The notes under the pieces: generated by a model
The model's database searches: none
What the model was told of the DNA's origin: nothing
Seen by the model: only the letters and a program-made list of their open reading frames with translations
Source of the DNA: Gnetum montanum
Lineage: Eukaryota; Streptophyta; Gnetopsida; Gnetales; Gnetaceae
NCBI GenBank assembly: GCA_015680685.1
Contig: MNCI01004078.1
Coordinates: 785,011 to 849,010, forward strand
Reading direction: 5' to 3'
Length of the DNA: 64,000 nt
Shown here: positions 22,315 to 34,538 of the stretch, piece after piece
Position numbering within the stretch: the stretch's first letter is position 1
Layout of the letters: each line of letters begins with the position of its first letter
Translations under genes and position numbers: made by a program

Positions 22315-23454
22315 ATCTCCTCCTTCCAACTCAGTCATCAGGGAGATGGCCACTTATGCTAACCATTTTAGGCCCTCAATTCTTTTTGAATTTTTGTTTT
22401 ACACATTTTTTTTACATGTTTTTGTTTTACACATTTTTGTTTTACACATTTTTTTAACTTTTCTTATTTTTTTTTATACCATCGTTCATATTTTTACTAT
22501 TTATTTGTTTTCTTGATTTACTTTTATTTGTCATCTAATAAGTGCTCATGATGGTGGATTGAATTATATCATATTGATTACTAATGTTTGGTTTTTACCT
22601 TTGAATTATGATATTGATATTAAGGTATGGTTCTTTTGGTAAGATGGGCAATGAGTCCACACCGTCCACTCATCCATTCAACTCTATGATCTCCTTTGGC
22701 TTGGAACTGTATAGTTTGTTCCTTCTAAGTAAACGTGTTAATTAATTGGTGGCTTGGTATTTTTCAAACCAAGGAACGACTCAAAGGATGTGAAGGGTGT
22801 GAATTCAAGGGGATTCGATGCATTTGTGTTGGCCATTCTCTTGGGGTGCTTGGATGCTTTTTCTTGGGTTTTCCACCATTCTAACATTGTTCAAAAATTA
22901 GGAAGGTGAGTGAATAAAAATAAGTCTTTGCATGGTGTGGTTCTCACGCAAAAAAAAAAAAAAAAAAAGAGAGAAAGAAAAGAGAAAAAAGTGAGAATTC
23001 AAAGCACACCCCTTAGACATAATAAAGCAATATGGGCTACAAGCACTCAGCAAGAGTTGATGGCGATCATACAAACAATGGATTGGGCTTGGAGGAAGCA
23101 CTCAGGATGGACCGAGACTGGAGCATTTACAAAAGGAGCAAGTTTGGTGGTGTGGCTATGGATAAACAATGGAAGGTGCAATCTCGGCATTGGTAGCAAC
23201 ATGGTTCATCTTCTTTCTTTCTCTCTCTCTCTCTCTTTAAGCTGTCAAATAAAGGCTTGGATGTCATTTATGTACGAGTGTTCACCACAATGGTCATGAA
23301 CACTAATATTGTAATATGCTTATTGATCCGTTTACTGGGCATGTTGAGTCTGTCATCCCATTCCATCGTCAGTTGTCAATTAGTCAATAATCCCATACCT
23401 TCCTAATATTCTGTAAGGAACTCAAGGATGAGTTTTCATTCAGTCATGGGGGTA
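22315..23454. other. Non-coding 3' part of element C
   Basis: T-rich DNA at 22,380-22,510, an A-run at about 22,951-22,969 and a CT microsatellite near 23,215-23,237. No env-like frame is supported. The end GGGGGTA just before 23,455 is the likely polypurine tract. Confidence 0.6.
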
Positions 23455-24296
23455 TGATGAACTGCAATATCAGGGCTGCGATATCGCATCCGTGATATCG
23501 GAGCCTACCATGCGATGTCAAATACCCAATATCGGGACCTACCTCCTTGCCTATAAATAAGAAGTAGGCACACTTGGTTTGGTAATTAGATAGTTAGTCC
23601 CTTAGCCAAACTCTTGCCTTTTCTCCCTTCCAAAGTTAGAATTATTTCTACATGCCCATAATAGGAGTCATCAAGTAAACGGGTCATTATTCAAGCATTG
23701 TGTACCTGAGCATACCTTGTATACAGCAATAAAGACAAACTTTATGATAAACCTTGTAGCATCCAGAATAGATTAATTAGTGTTAATTGATGTTATTAAA
23801 TGCTTTCCTAGTTAATTAATGTTCTCTCTCGCTCTCTCTTTGTCTCTCTCCCTACAACTCTCCTAAAGTAAATACACTCAGTACGATCACTTCAAGCATG
23901 CATGTAACACTTGGTAACCCAGTAATGATTAGTGTTTGGTAATCCCAATAGTGTTGCACTAGTTCAGGATGTGTACGGCAAGTGAGAACGGATACTGGTG
24001 TTAGGATTAGTTAAAGCCTAGTTGATCAATAGTTAAGTTAAATTAGCCACTTAGTTATCTCTCTTTTCTTCCTTATTAGTAGCAGGACATAAAAACATAA
24101 AAGCTATAAAAATCATATGCCTCAAGCTTACTTAACCATACAATCGTGACATACAAGTAAGTTTGGAAAGACAACGATCAACCAACCCATCCTTGTTCCA
24201 CAAGGGCGCATAAGCACTTAGTCCTTGGAATTCGACCAGATCGTGTGTGAAACGCTCGTATTTGTATGGTTCGGCGTAGGGGTACCTTGCCACTCA
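23455..24296 (+). repeat. 3' LTR of element C
   Basis: TGATGAACTGC to GCCACTCA, 842 bp, same length as the 5' copy. TATAAATA at 23,552-23,559. Two intact GATATC palindromes at 23,480-23,485 and 23,494-23,499 sit in U3. Differences from the 5' LTR cluster in the first 120 bp. Confidence 0.92.
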
Positions 24297-25265
24297 TTAG
24301 TACAGGATAGTAAGATGAGAGAATGAAGTATCATAATAGGTTTAGAGAGAAATTAGGAAATGAGAACCTAGATCATAGCTATAGGAGGTTCTTGTAAAAT
24401 GCATTTAGGGTCCAAACCAAGTTCATATCATTAGTAGTAAGCTCACATTGATATAATCCTTCTTTCCTACCACTATGAGACTATAACAATCACAAAGAAT
24501 GATAATCATTCTAGGAGAGGAAGAAAAGAGAAAAAGTTAGAGATGTTAAAGGAAGAAATTTGAGCCTTAGTTAGAGGGATGCTTCAGGCATGGGTAACAT
24601 GTCTTTCCAACCTCATAACCAGTGCTTGTATCCTAAGAGATATTTATAGAGGTGTGCTTTTATTTCCATTGTTATTTTTTTTTTTTTACTTTTAGAAATC
24701 ATACTTTTACAAAGATGTACTTCCTTTGTGGATTACAGGAGGAGTGATGATACATTCCATGAAGAGTCATAAGACCCAAGAAGGAAGTTAGAAAGAGAAC
24801 TCAATAAATTCCCTTAAGACCACACCCTTTTCCATTCTCACTTGGTCCTTTTCTAGTTTGTTGGATAATGAGATCATAAGTTACTTTTAGTTTTAGTGTG
24901 AAAGAACTAGTATGTTGCCATGATATAGATCTCACTTTGAGATAGATTAAATAGGTGGATGTCGTGAACTCACTACTTGGTACCATTATAGAATTGATAA
25001 CTCGTTAGTAGAGAGCATAATTCAAAAACAAAGTTAGCCTATATAGATAAATGACAATATTGATAGCTACATTTAGTAATCATCAAAATTCATAACAATA
25101 ATAGAATAAAATTAAACATGGTATGAAAAGGAAATAAAAATACATAAATGATAATGAAGTAAAGTAAAAGTAAAATTAAAATATATAAGAACATCAAAAG
25201 ATAATGAAAACGGAAAATGTATAAAAAATGATATAAAACAAAAAAGATAAAAACTTCCATTCACT
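24297..25265. other. Unassigned AT-rich DNA
   Basis: No frame or repeat that I can assign. The stretch 25,060-25,260 is very A-rich. It may be the 3' part of the integrase-bearing remnant that follows on the minus strand. Confidence 0.4.
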
Positions 25266-25269
25266 CCAA

Positions 25270-26175
25270 GGTATTAATATAGATGGTCTTCTCCCCCACA
25301 ACTAAGTTGGAAGGGGAAGATTTTGAAAATGGAGTGAGCTTGATCTTATGTTAAGGTGTTGTGGTTACGGTTGGTTACTTGGAAGTCTTTAAAGTATTTT
25401 AGTTGTTGGATGTTGACCAACATGTGCTTTTGAGGACTTGTGTACGGTAAATCATCATAATATTGGAAGAAAAAGTTAACTGTATAACGTATAGTCCTTT
25501 CCACAACATATGAAACTTAGTTCATTAAGGTACATGCATGGGATTTGAATAGAGAATCTTGTCTCTTGGGTGAAATGCAATTTTTCTTATTCGGGCATCA
25601 TGTAATTGTTTGAGGTATGGCTTGTGCACTTCATTGATAATTAAATCTACTCTTTGATTTTCATTAAGCACATTAAGTGCCACTGATTTTTCCTATTATG
25701 TCAAGTCGATGTTTAGGTCAAGGTCACATGTAGTTATGAGTGTATAGAGTTTAGTTTAGTTTGAATTAGAAGCTTTGGCAACTTTTCATGACTTAGAGGA
25801 AGAGTAGCCAATAGGAAGTTTCAATGTTGAGTGATAGGCCCATAGAACATTGTTGAGTTTGGTGCTCCAATCCTTTTTATATTTACTAATGGTTCTTGTC
25901 ATAATTATTATGATCTTCTTGTTGGTGACTTTAGCTTGTTCATTCACTTGGGGATGGTAAGTAGTTGTAAGTTTATGTTTTACTTCCAATTATGGCATCA
26001 ACTTGTGAAATGTAGCACCTATGAAATTAGTTAATTATCAAAATTAATATCCTAGGAATATCAAACCTGTTAACAACCTATTATTGAAAGAATCAAGTTA
26101 TAGTAGAAGAAGTAAAGTGGGTAACAACTAAAAATTTATCTTATTTGCTACAATAGTCAACAAGAACAATAATGC
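25270..26175 (-). pseudogene. Athila-like integrase remnant
   Basis: On the minus strand, 25,989-25,786 reads TTYHPQVNEQAKVTNKKI and DWSTKLNNVLWAYHSTLKL, the integrase region around the catalytic Glu and LWAYR. Upstream (26,175-26,000) VDYCSK and NRFDIPR can be followed through stops; downstream (25,780-25,280) CDLDLNIDLT and KFHMLWKGLYVI match the C-terminal domain of element C. No LTR can be tied to it. It is a diverged, truncated relative of C in the opposite orientation. Confidence 0.8.
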
Positions 26176-26239
26176 AAGACTTTCCATGTTGGGGAAGTTA
26201 CTCAAGTCTGGAAGAAGCAAGAACCCTAGATCTAGGCAA

Positions 26240-28420
26240 ATTCGAGTCACAATCGATCATGCATGTTACCTCTTGAAGTTGCCAGGGTCAAGGGCTATGG
26301 ATCCATGTCAAAATTTAGCAATTTTGGACATCCCAAAGTGGTTTTTTGGCTTTTCTACTGCCACCCCCACCCCTCCCATTTTCCACACTAGGGATAGAGA
26401 CCTTAGCATGAAAACTAGGGGAAACCATTTTTAGCCATCTAGAATTAGTCCTATAAAGTTTAAGAGATCCAATGGCTACTACTAGAGTTCTAGAGTGCAT
26501 GTAAGGTCATTTAATGTCATTTTGAGGTGTTTGAAAGTCCCAAACAAGTCTCCCATTGAGTTTCTACACTCAGGATACTATGCTTAGCATGGAAAAAAGG
26601 ATCCTTAGCATGGAAGAATCATTCAACTTAGATCTAGGATAATTTTAACCTCAATCGACTATGCATGTCAGCCTCTAGGGCTATCAAGGTCGAGGAAAAG
26701 GATTTGGTATCAAATTTTGACCATTTTTATACTTCTAAGCATTTTTGGGCATTCTCCATTTTTCCACTTTAGGACTGAGATGCTCAACATGGAAAACTAT
26801 GGGGAATCAATTTTTGGTCTTTTGACATCAAGTTCTTAAAGTTTGAAGGCTCTAAACGATGTTGGTAGGGTCCTAGAGTGCATATAAGTTCAGTTAATGT
26901 TGTTATGAGGTAGGTATGAATTCCAAATGGATCCCCCCCCTTAATTTCCATGCTAGGAAACATGGAGGAAGGTATTCCTAGCATGGATACACCATAAAAC
27001 TCATATCTAGGCCATTTCTTACTTCAATCGACCATGCATATTAGCCTTGAGGACTGTTGGGGTTGAAGACTAGGGTTTGGGTTAAAAATTGGTCAGTTTA
27101 TTGCTTTGCCAAGTGGTTTTTGAGCTTCCCCCTCTTTTTCCATGCTAGGGATAGTATGCCCAACCTGGAAAATTTGGGGAGGGGGGGATGGAATAGATTT
27201 TCATACTTTTGCATCCTTTTTGATCATGCATGTAGGTCCCTAAGGTTGCCGGTGGTGTTGGTCAATGCCTGGTGTTAAAATTATACTATTTTGAAGGTTG
27301 ATGAATGGTTTTTAAGATTCCCCCCATTTTTCAACATTAGAGCTTCCATGCTCAGCATGAAAAATTGGGGGAAAAGCTTTTTGGCCCTTTATGATCACTT
27401 TCAATCATGCATGCAGGCTTCTAAGATTGTCGGCATCAATTACTGATACTTCATGTCAAAATTTGATTATTTTAAGGTCCATTAGGCAATTTTTGGGCTT
27501 TTCCCCCTTTTTCCATGATGGGGCCTCCATGCTCAATGTGGAAAATTTGGGGGAAATTTTTTTAACTTTTCTTGATCATTCTAACTATTCATGAGTGTTC
27601 GTAGGGTTATTAGTATTTGCTATCAATGCCTTAAGGTCAAGATCTCATTATTTTGTAGGCTATGAGGGGATTTTAAGGCTTCCCCCCTTTCTTCCATGCT
27701 AAGCATGAAAGGCTTAGCATGGAAGAGGTCTCCTCCAATCAAGAAAGTTAGATTGAGGTCAAATCGACAACTGATGCACCATGCATGTCAACCTTTGGGG
27801 TTATCAGTGTTGACGATCAATGTTGGATGTCAAGATTCGATAGTTTGGAGGCTTTTAAGTGCCTCATGCAGTCTCCCCCTTTCTTCCACACTAGACATGG
27901 TGGCACCAACATGGATGATAGGCATGGTAGTTTTGTGCCATATTTGACCACTTTTAGGGCTTTTGAAACCTCCAGAGGATTCTAGCAGGGTCTAGGGATC
28001 ACTAGGCATCAAGAAATGGTCATTAGGTCATAAGTATAGGTCATTTTGGCCTCCCCCATCCATCCACACTAAGGGTAAGAGGCTTAGTATGGAAGAAGAA
28101 TTCCTTAGTGTGGAAAACACCAAATCCCATATTTCAACCAGTTTTAACCAGTTTTGGTGGGATTCTGAGGTTGTTAAAGATGCTTGGAGGGGTTCTAGAT
28201 CATGTGGGGCCTACTTTGGGATCAAAGTTATGATAAATGGGTATTGGAAGGTAAGAGTGAGTGTTACCCTCCTTTCACATTGGGCACTACTGCCCCAACA
28301 TGGAAATTCATGGTGTCTAGCCTTGCTCATGTCTTACCCTCTTTTGAAAACCTAGGGTTGAAAATGCTAGGCTTAGGTTACTAAAAATAGAAAAATATTC
28401 ATAATTCTAATGAATTTGTA
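26240..28420. repeat. Degenerate tandem array with TTCCATGCTAGG / CTTAGCATGGAA motifs
   Basis: Loosely repeated blocks of about 170-390 bp. Each has a version of CAATCGACCATGCATGTC, then a gap, then TTTTTGGGCTTTTCCCCC, then TTCCATGCTAGG or TTCCACACTAGGGATAG and a downstream copy of CTTAGCATGGAA. Starts of blocks can be seen near 26,259, 26,655, 27,019, 27,221, 27,401 and 27,775. Related motifs occur at 40,480-41,190 in the presumed LTR of element B, so this may be the B-side 3' LTR or its subrepeats; that link is inference. Confidence 0.6.
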
Positions 28421-28769
28421 AAATAATAGACATTTTTCCATGCTAGGCATGGTATTCCTAGTGTGGATGCATGGGTTTAAGATTGCCATAAGGAGTTAAA
28501 GTCAAAATTGGCAAAAATCTGAGTGTTGATGCAAGTTTTGTTTAAGAACGAAGGTGCAGGGTAGGGTCCACAATCCAAAAAAATTTAAAATTTTGAAAAG
28601 TGAAGTTTTTTACCATCCAAAACCAATGTGAACTATACTTTCCTCCTTGCACTTCAATGCACTTTTAGTTATGGTGCATTGAATTGGCAGCTAGGGTTTC
28701 AAGGTGTGCATTTACGTTTTAGATGAGTTTTATATGTCAAAATTTCCAAGTTTTGATCACAAATATCTT

Positions 28770-28777
28770 TATATAAA
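28770..28777 (+). promoter_or_regulatory. TATA box of the element B antisense gene
   Basis: TATATAAAAATAG lies 153 bp upstream of the ATG at 28,923, nearly the same distance as in element A (155 bp). Confidence 0.65.
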
Positions 28778-28922
28778 AATAGCACATTGAATGAGAGATC
28801 TAGTAGAGGTTCTTGTGGTAGCAACAACCAATTCTTAGCATAGAAGCCTCCCATCTTCCTCACATCTAGCATTGATCTCTCATCCTCTTTAGTTTCCAGC
28901 CATTCCCAATGTTGAGCCTGCC

Positions 28923-31900
28923 ATGGCACCAAAGTAACAAGGGGGAAAGAGCCTAGATTCAACAATTCAGAAGGTGGATGAACATGCTCAAGAGTTAAAA
29001 GAAGTTCCCAGGCCAATCTCCATCCAAACTTCTTTTGTTATTGCTCCAAGGTAAGCACTTCTACCTATTCTTGCTTTGTCTCTTCTGGTTTTTCTAATTT
29101 TTTGCTTCCTATGTGTTGAGGCCATTTTTTCAAATCTACTTCAATGCAAGGATTAAAATGAAATTTTGATGAAATACCATCTCCTATTTTGGCTGCTTCC
29201 ATGTATATCTATAGTTGTTTCATTACTTTAACTTTCATAGATTTGATTTTGAAAATAGGGCTTGTCATTTCATGCTTTTTCTCAAAATATAGGGGTGTGT
29301 CGATTTTCTTCAAATCTAGGCCTTAGGATTTGTTAAAATTAAATTTTAACAAAATCCTACCCCATTATTTTGATTTTAATTTTAATGGGTTTTAATTTTT
29401 TTGGCTATTTCTACTATTTCCATGGCTATATGAAATCTAGGTTTCGAGCTTTTTGAAATTTTACCACAAAAAAGCAAGCAATGTTGTGTATTTTTTATTA
29501 GTAGAATGTCTGCACATTAGTAAACTTTAAGGTTATGGATTTTTAGCCCTTCATTTATGCTTTTTGATGGCTATTATCTCAATTAATTTAACCTTAAAAT
29601 AAAGAAGTTATGGTTGTTTTCCTAATGTTGCACAGTTAGGTTGTTTGTGTCGCTTTTGTAATTTTATGTCATTTTGTGAATTTTTTCTAAGGAAATGGCA
29701 AAGGTTCTAGATATTTTCTAGTCATGACTACATAGGCATTGGCTTCAGCTTTCAAATGGAGGTGGAATCACTCCAATTAGACTTAAAACGAATTATTTAC
29801 TAGGCATGTGTAATAAGGATGTTTGTGCCATTTTTAAATTATTGTCTAAATTGATAAATTTTTCTTGAAGACACAACAAAGGTTTTGAATTTTCTATAAT
29901 CATAGCTATGTAGGGCTTGCTTTAATATTTCAAACGGTGGTGGAATCACTCTATTTGGAGCTCAAAATTTTTTTTTATGAATTTTTTGGCTATGGCTATA
30001 GCTGTGTGAATTAAGGAAAAACTCACAGTTGTAGTACATTATCCATTTGAAAATAGAAGTGTTTGATATGTATAACTTATGCTTTTCTTTTGTGAACATG
30101 TAAAATTAATGCTTAACTTTTCTTTTTTAAGAAGAGTAAAAGCTTTTTCTATTTTAAATAAGCTTTTACTATGGCTACATGGCTATTTCTAAGTGTATTA
30201 GTATTTTGTAAATTTGTGCATAACTTAGATGACTTTTCCAAATTTATGCATGCTTTGCATAGTTTAGATGTTTTTTCCGAAATTTATGCATGCTTTGCAT
30301 AATTTAGATATTTTTTCCTAAAATTTGTGCATAGCTTAGATGATTTTTCCAAATTTATGCATGCTTTGCATAATGTAGATGTTTTTTTATCTAAGCTTTG
30401 TGCATAGTTTAGATGTTTTTTTTTTTCAAATTTATGCATAACTTATATGCTTTTTCTAAATTTATGCATAATTTAGACAAAGAATTAGTTTTAGCTATAA
30501 TTTTTTGGCTATAAAGGCTATAATAGATGGTAATAATGCTTTTACAAAATTTCTTAAGCTAATTTAGATAAACATCTAAGAGCTTTTTATAGAGGCTAAT
30601 TTCACCTCTGGCTTAGGAAGTTTTTTCTAAATTTGTTAAGAAATTCCCATTGGTCATGATGTAAGGCTATGCAAGGTTGTAATAATGTTTTCTTGTGGAA
30701 TTACTTAGACTAATTTAGAATAAGCATCTTAGAGCTTTTTATAGAGGCTAATTTCACCTCCAACTAGATGTTTTGTCTAAATTTGCTAAGTAACTCTAAT
30801 AGGTCATAATGTTTTTTCTTTGAAAGGTTGTAATAATGACCCTTTATTTTGTAGAACTTATTAAGCTAATTTAGATAAACACCTTAGAGCTCTTTATGAA
30901 AGCTAATTTCACCTCTGACTAGGATGGTTTGTCTAGGTTTGTTAAGAAATTTCAATCAATTATAATGTTTTTGTGCTTTGCTTCATGCAAGGTCTTTTTT
31001 AGGCCTATCCTCATCATAATGGAGTTGGTTGGTATCTTGTGGTACATTGGTCATCCTAAGACCAACACCCCACCACATGAGATGCCTTTTGGGAAGCTCT
31101 TGTTGGGGTTCTGGCTTGGGGCAAGGGACTTTCTTACCTACCTCCTTAGGAACTTCAGTGTGATGTTGTAGTCACACTTGTCCACGAATGTAGCTAGGGT
31201 TGTTGTGGAGACCCTATTGCCTCAAGCATTCATCCTGATTGCGAGATATATTACTAACAAGCCACTTCCTAAGACTATAGGAGGACCGGTAAATGCCATA
31301 AGTCCATGTTACCTTTTAAAGGTCTGGATGATGTCAAAATATAGTCAGTATAATACTGACAATAATCTAATGGTGGTGCATAGAGCCCACACATTATTCT
31401 AGGACCTGCTTAGGATCATGTACCATCTATAGGGGTAAATATGGTTATTGTAATTCTTTTATGCTTTTTCCTTGATTCCCTAACTTCATTAATTTTACAA
31501 CTTCTTATAGGTACAAGGTCAATGATCAGGGCTTGATCATTAATGATCAAATCCTAGTAGTGGCTCAAACTACTTTGGATGAATTCACCAAGAGTCCATA
31601 AATTAGAACTACTATATATCAACAGTTAAGAGGGAACTTTGATAAATACATCACTGGGTTTAACCATGTATACAGAAAGTGCAAGGACAATAGGACAATG
31701 CACAACTAGTGGGTAGATGCCAATAGCACGGATCAGACCCTTCTAGCTAGGACCTCCACACTATAGTAGAAAAGGAAAGGTAAACATAAAGGCTAGAACT
31801 ACTAGTCTTTGTATGGCTATAACTTTGAGTGTCCTATTGCTTTGCTTAATCATTGAAATTGCTTATATTGATGCTAAAATTTGGTTATTGCTTCTTAGGA

Positions 31901-34538
31901 CCTTCCACCTTCACTGATGTCACTATACCACTTTCAAGTTTACATCATGAGGATACCCTCATCCTAAAGTTTAGTGAGGTGAGACTAGCACAGGAGCAGT
32001 TAAAAGGATAGCACCTAGATACGTTCAAGCAAACATCCAACATGCAAGTTTGCTTGATGTATTCATAACACCTATTCCTTCCATTCCTACTACAGAGATG
32101 TTGCATGTCATCGACTCCTTTGATGAGAAGGTTGGTCATTTTAGCATCATCATCTAAGGTATGAATGTGAACATAGACATAGGTGCTGGCCTCTTTTGTG
32201 ACTTGTTTAGTATTCCTTCTTATGGGGCAAAGGTTTCCACTAGGACATTAAGGGAATTGGGCCATCATGATGAAGTTCTAGAGTGGCTTAGTGCCAACAT
32301 AGGCCACTCTGGAATTTTGATGGATAGCTTCACAAACCCTGATGCAAAGGAATCATATCCTTGTTTAAGTCTCATGCATTTCCCAAACTACTATCACAAA
32401 AGAAGATAATCAACCTAGCACAGGGGTGGACCTTTAAGAAGGTCCTAATGGAGGACATCAAATTTGATTGGGCAGTTTCTTTGGCTACTACGCTTCGAGA
32501 GGAGATCCTTAGACTCTGTGCTAACATCTCTACTATAATCCATATGCAGTATGCATTTTTTGCAAGTTATCTAAAGAGGTTTGCAGAGTTTCTAGTGGTG
32601 TATAGGAATGGGTAATGGGTTTCCCAAGACCCAAGCCAACTTTCTAGGCCTTGAATAAAGCACATTTATCCAACAGTGAAAGCCCATAACCCACCAAAGG
32701 GGGTGGATGATATGTTATCTAGCACCACTACGAATCTCAATGTTAGGAAATATGAGTCTCTTAATAGTATTGATGATGATGAGCCCCTCTCATTTCTTAC
32801 TAGTGTCCAAGATGCCAGACGATAGCATATGGAGGTCAAAGGGCTAGCCAAGGAGAAACTCAAGAGGCCTATGGAGGAGGCACCCCCAGCATCAAATTAG
32901 CTTATGTGGAAGAAGCTTAAGTTTAAGCTTAAGACATCACAATAGGCTATAGATATGGTATGCTTTATTTAAACTTGGCTATTTCATGTTCTAAAATTTT
33001 ATGATTACTTTATGATTTCATGTGTTAATTGATTTTCTATGTGCTTTGGTTATAGATAAGCATTAGGTTATAATAGCCCAAGCTACTATAGAAGTAAAAA
33101 AAAGGCATGCAAAAGAGGCACTCCTAAAGCAACCTATGGTTGAAGGATTTGCCAATATAGGTATAGATTATTTAGATGCCTTTTTGGGTGAGGTGATACT
33201 AGGTACCTCTCCCATCATCATCCCAAAGGAGGGAGAGGAGGAGGAGCCAGGTATGCCTATGATTGAATATTTTTGTTATATCTCATTAATTATGTTTCGT
33301 TTTCATCCTAACCTTTTAATGATTATTATGCTTATAGTAGTTCCTAAACCACTAATGCTAGTTCTTGTCCCTAAGTTTTGTGTGAAACCATGGGTAGAGA
33401 CTCTAGACAAAGTGGAGTTCTTGTGTGGGATGGCTAAGGACATCATCGATTGGTTGCATCAGGTTGCACCTAAGATAGGTAAGGATTTTGTTTTATGTGT
33501 CTTAGTTGTGGGCTTTTCTTGCATTATGGTTATCTTAGGTTTTGTTTTATGGTTATATTTTATGCTTGTGTAGTGTCCTCCGTGGAGTGGAACCCTAGTA
33601 GAGACATGGAGATAGACTCCTTGCCTAAGCTTCCCTCTGATGTGTCTATTGTACTTGTGAAGTTGTACAAGACCACTACTGATTTAGCAATGTGTGCAAA
33701 AACTTCATGGGATCTAAATAGGTCCAACGAATCCCTATGGGAGGAAGTTTTGGCCTTAAGGAAAAAGACTCAAAGGTAGGAGGATACTACTAAAGATATT
33801 TAAGACTATAAAGCCTTTGTGGAAGCCTAAGTGGCTAACTCTGGAGATCACGTGGACCCACTATTGGCATGTTATTCAAGACAAAGAAGCGGTCCTATGG
33901 GAGATGGTAAAATAATATATGCAAATGGACCTCATCTTCCAAAAGGTTGAGGATTGGAAGGATCACTGTGCTTGGGTCCTAGAGTGGGGCAAGATAAAAA
34001 GGCCCATAAGAGAAAATATAAGGCTGATCATGGGGCCTACCTAAATGGGCTCAAGGAGGAGTTGGTTAAATGGCACAAGAGAGAGTTGTTCAATCAAGGG
34101 ATCTAGGCGAAGAGTGCTTATCAACTTTTTGAAAGTACTCTCAAGGGAGAGAAATCCACTACTCTTCAAATTACTACTGTTGTAAGTGAGACATCTATAG
34201 CTACTGCTACCCATGAGCCTCCTACTTGGACTCCTATAAATAGGACCAACATCCTTTTTGGCATTGATCTTGGATATGTTACCTAGGTCAACATGACCAA
34301 GGACCAGATCCTCCATTGTTTGAATGAGGGCCTTCTCCATCTACCCCTCGAAGTAATGCAGCCAAAATCTCCACAATTTTGATATATTTTATGATTTAAT
34401 CTCTATTTTAAGTTATGATTTTTGCTATGGGTTACTAACTAGCTATATGTTGTTGCATTTCAGGCCTTAGGAGACATTAGCGGCCCAAGCAGTGAAGGTG
34501 GGAATGACCCATCACTTCCTCCTTTGGATGCCACTTAG
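28923..34538 (+). pseudogene. Antisense gene of element B, homologue of the one in element A
   Basis: Exon 1, 28,923-29,050, starts MAPK and ends at GTAAGC in phase 2. Exon 2, 31,003-31,434 (RPILIIMELVGILWYI, YLLRNFSVML), ends in phase 2. Exon 3, 31,511-31,779, ends in phase 1. Exon 4 starts at 31,899 and includes 32,161-32,615 (NIDIGAGLFCDLFSIPS, IKFDWAVSLATTLREEI, YAFFASYLKRFAEFLV). Later exons lie near 33,135-33,260, 33,340-33,480 (CGMAKDIIDWLHQVAPK), 33,570-34,380 and 34,464-34,538. Each of exons 1-4 and the later blocks aligns with the element A protein, and the first three junctions have the same phases. Stops and at least one frameshift in exon 4 make it a pseudogene. Function is unknown. 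Confidence 0.8.
30190..30970. repeat. Two tandem repeats in intron 1 of the element B antisense gene
   Basis: 30,190-30,480 repeats AATTTATGCATGCTTTGCAT plus TAGATGTTTTTTCC about five times with a period near 60 bp. 30,553-30,970 repeats a unit of about 140 bp three times, recognisable by AGCTTTTTATAGAGGCTAAT and TTCACCTC. These inflate intron 1 to about 1.95 kb, against 297 bp in element A. Confidence 0.8.

Larger units (their letters stand above)
15133..24296 (+). mobile_element. Element C: Athila-like Ty3/gypsy retrotransposon
   Basis: Two 842-bp LTRs (15,133-15,974 and 23,455-24,296) enclose gag, protease, RT, RNase H and integrase in that order, all + strand and all interrupted. The protease LADESITFPLEVVEEI and the RT SFLDGYSGYNQIQIA plus PFGLCNAPATFQ are typical of Athila, as is the primer site TGGTGACATTGCCAGGGA. 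About 1.1 kb without coding separates integrase from the 3' LTR, where Athila elements may carry an env-like frame; none is visible. The bases flanking the two LTRs (GTACG and TTAGT) do not match, so no target duplication can be shown. Confidence 0.9.

Noticed and set aside
22910-23299. 129-codon frame in the 3' part of element C
   Set aside because: It runs through an A-rich tract giving poly-Lys and a CT microsatellite giving Ser/Leu repeats; there is no env-like feature.
15128-24301. Target site duplication for element C
   Set aside because: GTACG on the left and TTAGT on the right do not match; shifting the borders does not produce a match either.
26240-28420. CRISPR-like array
   Set aside because: Units are long, irregular and imperfect, in a plant retrotransposon context.
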